64,000 nt of DNA from Kineosporiaceae bacterium (lineage in GTDB: Bacteria; Actinomycetota; Actinomycetes; Actinomycetales; Kineosporiaceae). Location: positions 868,001 through 932,000 of the forward strand of contig JADJPO010000003.1 of NCBI GenBank assembly GCA_016713225.1. Reading direction: 5' to 3'. Shown here in pieces: positions 58,791 to 64,000 of the stretch. Under the pieces are notes generated by a model. The model made no database searches. It was not told where the DNA came from and saw only the letters and a program-made list of their open reading frames with translations. Position numbers and translations under genes: made by a program. The stretch's first letter is position 1. Each line of letters starts with the position of its first letter.

Positions 58791-59642
58791 ATGGGATTCG
58801 ACCCGATCCAGTACAAGGTCACCACTCGGCAGCAGTGGGAGGACGCCGCAGACGCCTGGCACCGCTGGGGTCCGGTTCTGGAGCAGTGGTTGGGCCAGGC
58901 CACCGAGACCATGCTCGACGCCGCCGGAGTGCACCTCGGCAGCCGGGTGCTCGACGTGGCTGCGGGCGCCGGCGGGCAGAGCCTGGCGGCAGCCCGACGC
59001 GTCGGAGCAGCCGGCCGGGTGTTGGCCACCGACATCTCGCCCACGATCCTCACCCACGCGGCGAAGTCGGCCGCCGCGGCCGGGCTCACCACCGTGGACA
59101 CACTCGAAGCGGACGGCGAGGCGCTCGACTCCGTGCCCGCGGAGTCGTTCGACGCCGTCATCTCACGAGTTGGGTTGATCTACTTCCCGGACCAGCAGAG
59201 AGCCCTTGCCGGGATGCGACGAGCGTTGCGGGACGGCGGCCGGCTCGCCGCGGTGGTGTACTCGACCCCCGAGCGCAACGAGTTCTTCTCGCTGCCGGTC
59301 TCGATCATCCGGGCACGGGCCGAGCTCCCCCCGCCACAACCGGGTCAGCCGGGGCCGTTCAGCCTGGGTGCGCCCGGAGCGATGGAGAAGGCCCTGATCG
59401 ACGCCGGGTTCCACGACGTGAGGGTCGAGACCGTGCCCGCGCCGCTGCGGCTGGCATCGGCCGCCGAGTGCGCGCGCTTCGAACGGGAGTCCTTCGGCGC
59501 CCTGCACCAGATGCTCGCCGGTGTGCCCGCCGCGCGTCGTCCGGCCGTCTGGGACGAGATCGCGACGGCCCTGCAGCGCTTCGAGACCGACGCCGGGTTC
59601 GTCGGCCCGTGCGAGATGCTCGTCGGAGCGGGTACCCGCTGA
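58791..59642 (+). CDS. SAM-dependent methyltransferase (UbiE/class I)
   Basis: Protein of 283 aa with a class I methyltransferase fold: VLDVAAGAGGQSLAAARRVG (motif I, SAM-binding), LATDISPTILTHAAKSAAAA (acidic end of strand 2), DSVPAESFDAVISRVGLIYF (motif II region) and ALRDGGRLAAVVYSTPERNE. The N-terminal WEDAADAWHRWGPVLEQW is typical of actinobacterial UbiE-like enzymes of unknown substrate. ATG 58791 follows a GGAGCAG site. Being divergent from a BTAD regulator, it may be under its control. Confidence 0.88.
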   Translation: MGFDPIQYKVTTRQQWEDAADAWHRWGPVLEQWLGQATETMLDAAGVHLGSRVLDVAAGAGGQSLAAARRVGAAGRVLATDISPTILTHAAKSAAAAGLTTVDTLEADGEALDSVPAESFDAVISRVGLIYFPDQQRALAGMRRALRDGGRLAAVVYSTPERNEFFSLPVSIIRARAELPPPQPGQPGPFSLGAPGAMEKALIDAGFHDVRVETVPAPLRLASAAECARFERESFGALHQMLAGVPAARRPAVWDEIATALQRFETDAGFVGPCEMLVGAGTR

Positions 59643-59675
59643 ATCGCGGACTAGCATTCCCCTGTCGTTGATCCA

Positions 59676-59708
59676 GATCTCGCCGAGGGTCGGGTGAGTC
59701 GCGAGATC
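59676..59708. repeat. 8-bp inverted repeat before the solute-binding protein gene
   Basis: GATCTCGC (59676-59683) and GCGAGATC (59701-59708) around 17 nt, 30 bp before the start of the next gene. Possibly an operator, or the terminator of the methyltransferase gene. Confidence 0.35.
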
Positions 59709-59737
59709 AGACGCATCGATCGGGGGGGAAGGTGGTC

Positions 59738-61534
59738 GTGGGCCGCATGACCGGCAGGTCTCCTGTCACATTCCTTGCCGCCACGTGGATCTCACTCGGC
59801 AGTGTGATCCTGCTCGGCGCCTGCGCCCTGACGTCCGGGAACGAGCCGAACGCCCCACGATCGGGGTCCGCGGCGGCTGGAACCCCTTCGGCAGGAACAG
59901 CGATCAGGTCGGGCGGGGAGAGCGCGCGCCCCGGTGGGACGCTCTACTACCTGACGAAGAGGCCGCCTGAGCATCTGGATCCGCAACGGACCTCCACCGC
60001 CCGCGACCTGGCCAACCTCGGTCGCCTCGTCTACCGCAGCCTGGTGCAATTCCCGGTGACCGATGACCCCGACCGGGCCACCACTCCCGTGCCCGACCTG
60101 GCCACCGACACCGGCACCTCCGAGCACGGCGGCAGGCAGTGGTCGTTCACGCTGAAGGACGGCGTCGCCTGGCAGGACGGCAAGGCCATCACGTGCCAGG
60201 ACGTGAAGTACGGTCTGTCGCGCGCGTTCGCGGCCAAGGAGCTCACCGGTGCACCGGCGTACGCGCTCGGCTACCTCGACGTGCCTCGTCGTCAGGGGGT
60301 TGCGACCTACCAGGGTCCGGGCACGACGCAGGGCCAGGCCGATGTCGATCGGGCGGTCAGTTGCCGTGGCAGGACCATCACCTATCGGTTCAACCGGCCG
60401 TGGCCGGACTTCCCGCTGGCGATCGCCGCACTGCGGATCTTCGACCCCTACCGCGCGGATCGAGACCGCGGTGTCCGCTCGAACCTCGAGATCTTCTCCA
60501 ACGGTCCCTACCGGCTGGAGGGGGCCTGGGGGCCGATGTCGATGTCGGCCACCTTCGTGCGCAACCCGAACTACGACCCGAGGACCGACGGGGTTCGCAA
60601 GGCCCTGCCGGACACGATCGTGTTCCAGCTCGCTCTGCCCGCCGAGGACATTGCCCGGCGCCTCATCGAGGACAGCGGCGACGACCAAACGGCGGTGACC
60701 GACCGCACGATCCCGCCGGCCTTCTTCGGGCAGGTCACCGGATCGGTGGCCGAACGGTCGACTCTCGTCCGGTCATCGTTCACGTCCTTCTTGATGCCCA
60801 ACGTCACGCGGATGAGGAGCCGTACAGTCCGTCAGGCTTTCGCGATGGCCACCAACAAGGCGGCGTACAGCGCGGCCCTGGGCGGCGACCGGGTGTCCAC
60901 CCCCGCCCGGTCGATCATCAACCCGCTCGTGCCGGGCTATCGGGCCAATCCACGATTCACCGCTCCCGACGCCGGTGACCCCCAACGCGCCAAGACGTTG
61001 CTGCAGCGGGCCGGCCTCCGGTTGCCCTACCCGATCACGGTGTTCTGCCCGTGCGGTGGCACTCCGGAAATGGACAACGCCCTGGTGGCGTTGAAGAAGG
61101 GTTGGGACGCGGCGGGATTCCTCACCACCATCGATCCGCTCGGCACCATGGCCTCGTTCGGGGTCGACCCCGAGTCGGACGTCGTGGTGACCGGTCAGAT
61201 GGTGTGGTGGCCGACGGTCTCGGCGGTGATCCCGCCGGCGTTCGACTCCCGCATCGTCGACGACGACGCGACGAAGTACGGGCCGAGCTACCGCCACTAC
61301 ACCAGCACGGTCGTCGACACGATGATCGACGAGGCCATGGCGCTCGGCGACCCACGGCAGCGGGCCGAGGCCTACGCCGAGCTCGATGAGCACCTGGGCC
61401 GGGAATTCGCTTACATTCCGCTCGACATCCCGATGTTCCATCGCCTCCACGGCTCGAAGATCACGGGCTACCTCGAAGGCCCGGCCACCAGCATGTACGT
61501 GGACCTCGGCGCCATCGGGGTCCGTGAGCAGTAG
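59738..61534 (+). CDS. ABC transporter solute-binding lipoprotein, family 5 (peptide/nickel type)
   Basis: Extracellular lipoprotein of about 598 aa. Signal and lipobox: TWISLGSVILLGAC. The SBP_bac_5 fold shows GGTLYYLTKRPPEHLDPQRT, QWSFTLKDGVAWQDGKAITC, NGPYRLEGAWGPMSMSATFV, VRQAFAMATNKAAYSAALGG and a C-terminal YIPLDIPMFHRLHGSK. It binds peptides or similar solutes. No permease or ATPase genes follow, so it is an orphan in this window. The GTG at 59738 has GGAAGG nearby; ATG 59747 is possible. Confidence 0.88.
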   Translation: MGRMTGRSPVTFLAATWISLGSVILLGACALTSGNEPNAPRSGSAAAGTPSAGTAIRSGGESARPGGTLYYLTKRPPEHLDPQRTSTARDLANLGRLVYRSLVQFPVTDDPDRATTPVPDLATDTGTSEHGGRQWSFTLKDGVAWQDGKAITCQDVKYGLSRAFAAKELTGAPAYALGYLDVPRRQGVATYQGPGTTQGQADVDRAVSCRGRTITYRFNRPWPDFPLAIAALRIFDPYRADRDRGVRSNLEIFSNGPYRLEGAWGPMSMSATFVRNPNYDPRTDGVRKALPDTIVFQLALPAEDIARRLIEDSGDDQTAVTDRTIPPAFFGQVTGSVAERSTLVRSSFTSFLMPNVTRMRSRTVRQAFAMATNKAAYSAALGGDRVSTPARSIINPLVPGYRANPRFTAPDAGDPQRAKTLLQRAGLRLPYPITVFCPCGGTPEMDNALVALKKGWDAAGFLTTIDPLGTMASFGVDPESDVVVTGQMVWWPTVSAVIPPAFDSRIVDDDATKYGPSYRHYTSTVVDTMIDEAMALGDPRQRAEAYAELDEHLGREFAYIPLDIPMFHRLHGSKITGYLEGPATSMYVDLGAIGVREQ

Positions 61535-61658
61535 GTGGTCGGCGAGTAGATGGTCGTCGGCGCTCGATGGTCCTGCCGGCCTGAGGCCGGCACCCAACGG
61601 TGACGTTTAGCAGTGCTTTGATCCCTCCACGATCTCCGGGCGCCTACCGTCGGCGCCC

Positions 61659-62621
61659 ATGAGCAGGCGGCGATTCCCGACCCACGTCCTCGCGCTGGGC
61701 GTGGTGATCATCGGCGGCATCGCGCTGGTTCTCGCGATCGCCGTCGCGGGCCTGTTCAGGCCGTCCGAGACGACAGCGACCAGCGCCACGTCCGTCCCCA
61801 CGCAGGTGGTGTCTCCGGACAGCGCGGCATCGCGCACCGCGATCGAGGAACAGCCGCCGACCACCGGGGCGACACCGCGACTCACCGCCACCCCGACGCC
61901 GAACGTCAGGCGGACGGGATCACCCACGCCGGCGACGAGGCCGGCGACGTCTCGCGCCGCGCCGTCCAGAGCAGCCACGACCACCAGCGCGAAACCCAAG
62001 CCCCCGACGACGTCCAGGAGCGCCACGTCGGGCACCCGCGGTCAGGCGACCTACTACGCTCCCGCCGCACCCGGTGGCGCCTGTATGACGTTGTCCATCC
62101 CCGCTTCCCGCTATACGGCCGCTGTCGGACCCGCCGAGTTCGCCGGCTCGAAGGCCTGCGGCAGCTACCTGTCCGTCACCGGAGCCCGCGGCACGATCCT
62201 GGTCAAGGTCGACAACCTCTGCCCCGAATGCGCCACGGGGCACATCGATCTGAGCACCGAGGCGTTCGCCGCGCTCGACGACCCCGTCAAGGGCGTCGTC
62301 CCGATCAGCTATCGCACCGTGCGGAACCCCGCGGTGTCCGGGAACATCGTCGTGCAGGTCAAGGACGGCTCGAACCCGTACTGGCTGGCGTTGCAGCTCG
62401 ACAACATCGGCAACGCCCTGCAGTCGGTGGCCGTAGCCGGCCCCAGCGGTGCGTTCCGGTCGATGACCCGCAGCCAGAACGCGTTCTGGGTACTGGACGA
62501 CAACCCCGGCTCGGGGCCGTTCCGGGTCCGCCTCACCGACGTCGCCGGGCACGTCGTCACGCTGACGTCGATCGACCTGAAGCCCGGGGTGAAGCAGACG
62601 ACGTCGGCGAAGCTCTACTGA
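61659..62621 (+). CDS. Expansin-like secreted protein
   Basis: Membrane-anchored or secreted protein of 320 aa. N-terminal helix VVIIGGIALVLAIAVAGLF, a Ser/Thr/Pro linker (residues ~35-120), then a double-psi beta-barrel (~125-215): GQATYYAPAAPGGACMTLSI, FAGSKACGSYLSVTGARGTI, VKVDNLCPECATGHIDLSTE. The HIDLS segment carries the expansin-type Asp. A C-terminal beta domain (~220-320) of the CBM63 type has FRSMTRSQNAFWVLDD and GPFRVRLTDVAGHVVTL. Bacterial expansins loosen plant cell walls or bind peptidoglycan without hydrolysis. Single gene. Confidence 0.85.
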   Translation: MSRRRFPTHVLALGVVIIGGIALVLAIAVAGLFRPSETTATSATSVPTQVVSPDSAASRTAIEEQPPTTGATPRLTATPTPNVRRTGSPTPATRPATSRAAPSRAATTTSAKPKPPTTSRSATSGTRGQATYYAPAAPGGACMTLSIPASRYTAAVGPAEFAGSKACGSYLSVTGARGTILVKVDNLCPECATGHIDLSTEAFAALDDPVKGVVPISYRTVRNPAVSGNIVVQVKDGSNPYWLALQLDNIGNALQSVAVAGPSGAFRSMTRSQNAFWVLDDNPGSGPFRVRLTDVAGHVVTLTSIDLKPGVKQTTSAKLY

Positions 62622-62655
62622 GACGTGGCCCTCTGCGACCCACCGAACCGAGTTC

Positions 62656-64000
62656 TCACGCCGGTCGCGCGCCGTGGAGGAGTGCCACCGCAGAGTCCAC
62701 GATGGCGGACTCGTGCCCTCGGGCATCCAATGCCCACAAGGTCGCACCCATCGCCCGCGCCTGCGGTGGGAGTTGTGCCTGCGCCCCCGCGAAAACCCAC
62801 TCGACCACACCCAGATCCGTCCGATCATTCGTCAACAGGACGATGGGCTTTCGCCCGATGAAGGAGCCGAGTCGCTGGACCTCATAGAGACAGCCTTGTC
62901 GCGAGGAGTCGAAGTCGCGCAGGTCCATCAGGACGGCGTCGCAGGTGTGTACGAGCGCCCCGAGCATCGCCTGCCAGACGTCCTGGTGGCAGAAGAACTG
63001 GTTCATCCGGAACCGCCCGTCTGGCCCGCGGCGTTCGCTGCGCTGCGCAAGACGCCAAGGGATCTCGTCGTCCCCGGCTACGAACTCGCGCGACAGCCTG
63101 CCCGTGAGGAAGGCATAGAACTCGTCTGGCTCGACACTGCGTACGGCCAGATCGGTGCCCGCGATCAGGTCGATGGTGCCGATCGGCTGCCATCGTTGAG
63201 CCAGCTCGTCCATCAGCCGTTCGCTGCGGCGGTCGTGACCGAAGACGCGCAGGAGCAGCAGGCGAACCGGCACGGGAGGCTGACCCGACCCCGTCCCGTT
63301 GAGCAACAGCCGGCTCACCAGCAGACCGAGGGCGAGTCCTGAGGCCAGGAGCAGAGCGGCCGCCCCTTCGACGGTACTCAGCACCGCGACCTGGACGACG
63401 GTCACCAACAGCCACCACACGCCGATGAAGACCATCTGGTCGCTGAGGAGCCCACGTCGGTAGCCCCGCACCGCCGCCCCGAGAGCCACCAGCCCGGAAG
63501 AAGCGCCCACGGCTGCGCCGATCAGTCGCCATGCCCACACCGCGCTGCCGGTGGCAGCAAGATGGCGCGCCACCTCCAACCCCGCCAACCACCCCGTGGC
63601 CATGGCCAGCGCGACCACCATGACCAGCGGCGCCGCAGCTCGCCAGAACCGAGCGTTCATCAGCAGGTAGATGCCGATCGGCGGAGCGGCGTAGAGCGCG
63701 ATCAGCACACCGACCACCTCGGCGACCGAGAACCAGGACGCCAGAGCCCACACGGCGAGGACTGCACCGATCGTCCAGCCGAACCTCGTCCCAGGACGAG
63801 CGGACAGCACGATGGCGAGGGTGGGAACCATGGGCAACGCCATGACCCCCAGCACGATCAGCCAGATCGAGACTGCCGAGTACCCGCCCGAGAGGACCAC
63901 GACCGAGGTGGTCCAGACAGCTTGGACGGCGGCTCCCGCGCCGTAGGCGGCCGCGATCCGGCGCCGCACCTGTCGCGAGCGTTCCAGCGGATCGGCCAAT
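62656..64000 (-). CDS. Multi-pass membrane protein with TIR-like C-terminal domain (5' end at window edge)
   Basis: At least 447 aa; the frame stays open to the window edge, so the start may be outside. About ten membrane helices occupy residues ~15-245 (SIWLIVLGVMALPMVPTLAI, VVGVLIALYAAPPIGIYLLM, LLVTVVQVAVLSTVEGAAAL). The cytoplasmic C-terminal domain (~255-440) begins RLLLLRVFGHDRRSERLMDE and continues ACD-like: HTCDAVLMDLRDFDSSRQGC, LYEVQRLGSFIGRKPIVLLT, a flavodoxin/TIR-like alpha/beta pattern with YE-x2-RL-like conserved residues. It may be a nucleotide-processing or signalling effector; no catalytic Glu was assigned with confidence. Confidence 0.65.
   Translation of the reverse strand, partial: LADPLERSRQVRRRIAAAYGAGAAVQAVWTTSVVVLSGGYSAVSIWLIVLGVMALPMVPTLAIVLSARPGTRFGWTIGAVLAVWALASWFSVAEVVGVLIALYAAPPIGIYLLMNARFWRAAAPLVMVVALAMATGWLAGLEVARHLAATGSAVWAWRLIGAAVGASSGLVALGAAVRGYRRGLLSDQMVFIGVWWLLVTVVQVAVLSTVEGAAALLLASGLALGLLVSRLLLNGTGSGQPPVPVRLLLLRVFGHDRRSERLMDELAQRWQPIGTIDLIAGTDLAVRSVEPDEFYAFLTGRLSREFVAGDDEIPWRLAQRSERRGPDGRFRMNQFFCHQDVWQAMLGALVHTCDAVLMDLRDFDSSRQGCLYEVQRLGSFIGRKPIVLLTNDRTDLGVVEWVFAGAQAQLPPQARAMGATLWALDARGHESAIVDSAVALLHGARPA

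Overview
The window is high-GC DNA (roughly 70% G+C, third codon positions almost always G or C) from an actinomycete. The left 10 kb reproduces, in order, the Mycobacterium tuberculosis Rv1822-Rv1832 neighbourhood: pgsA, DUF881, small basic protein, DUF881, gcvH, GarA-type FHA, MerR, DUF151, MerR, gcvP. A candidate GlnR operator, a SigF-type promoter, many GTG starts and GTGA/ATGA start-stop overlaps fit the same group. An expansin-like protein hints at contact with plants or soil. I cannot name the genus; a relative of Kineosporiaceae is a guess.

Region by region: 1-2722 holds gcvP (3' end outside the window) and a divergent orphan ParA-type ATPase. 2813-4045 is a 1.2-kb cassette: one AbiEi-N/DUF559 nuclease gene bounded by perfect 25-bp inverted repeats, each of which is also half of a hairpin. 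4177-9890 is the conserved glycine-cleavage / FHA / MerR / phospholipid run. 9921-16262 carries hemerythrin, a PRC-barrel protein, an orphan cytochrome oxidase subunit I, and a stress-signalling group (SigF/B-type sigma factor, GlsB-like membrane protein, ANTAR-GAF-PAS protein, RsbW-like ATPase). 16280-20406 has a single-chain transketolase, a 248-nt stretch of pure G/C that looks like an assembly artefact and cuts off a membrane gene, and amtB-glnK behind a candidate GlnR operator.

20515-30674 holds a pentapeptide-repeat protein, a class III sirtuin, a DUF1800/DUF1501 export pair, and a VWA-TPR / lipobox-sortase / repeat-lipoprotein operon. 30783-34560 is a nitrosative-stress unit: hcp, its reductase, and an FNR-type regulator whose expected site (TTGAC-N4-GTCAA) lies in front of hcp. 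34710-40206 has an esterase, a polyol dehydrogenase, a RibD-like reductase and a short UvrA paralogue.

40343-44720 is the most interesting block: a SLOG (LSDAT-like) protein divergent from a tight four-gene operon of two SLATT-type two-helix membrane proteins, a patatin phospholipase, and a protein joining a nucleotide-processing-like domain to a TPR scaffold (DUF4071 type). It reads as a nucleotide-signal-gated, membrane-attacking defence system. 44791-49163 contains envelope proteins, two of them frameshifted by one extra base in a 5-base homopolymer, and the remnant of a GGDEF protein. 49421-64000 holds a GGDEF cyclase, an MFS transporter, a thioredoxin-reductase-like enzyme, three helical-repeat regulators or adaptors (MalT-like, TPR, BTAD), a methyltransferase, a peptide-type solute-binding lipoprotein, an expansin-like protein, and at the edge a multi-pass membrane protein with a TIR-like C-terminal domain.

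No rRNA, tRNA, CRISPR array, insertion sequence or phage genes were seen.
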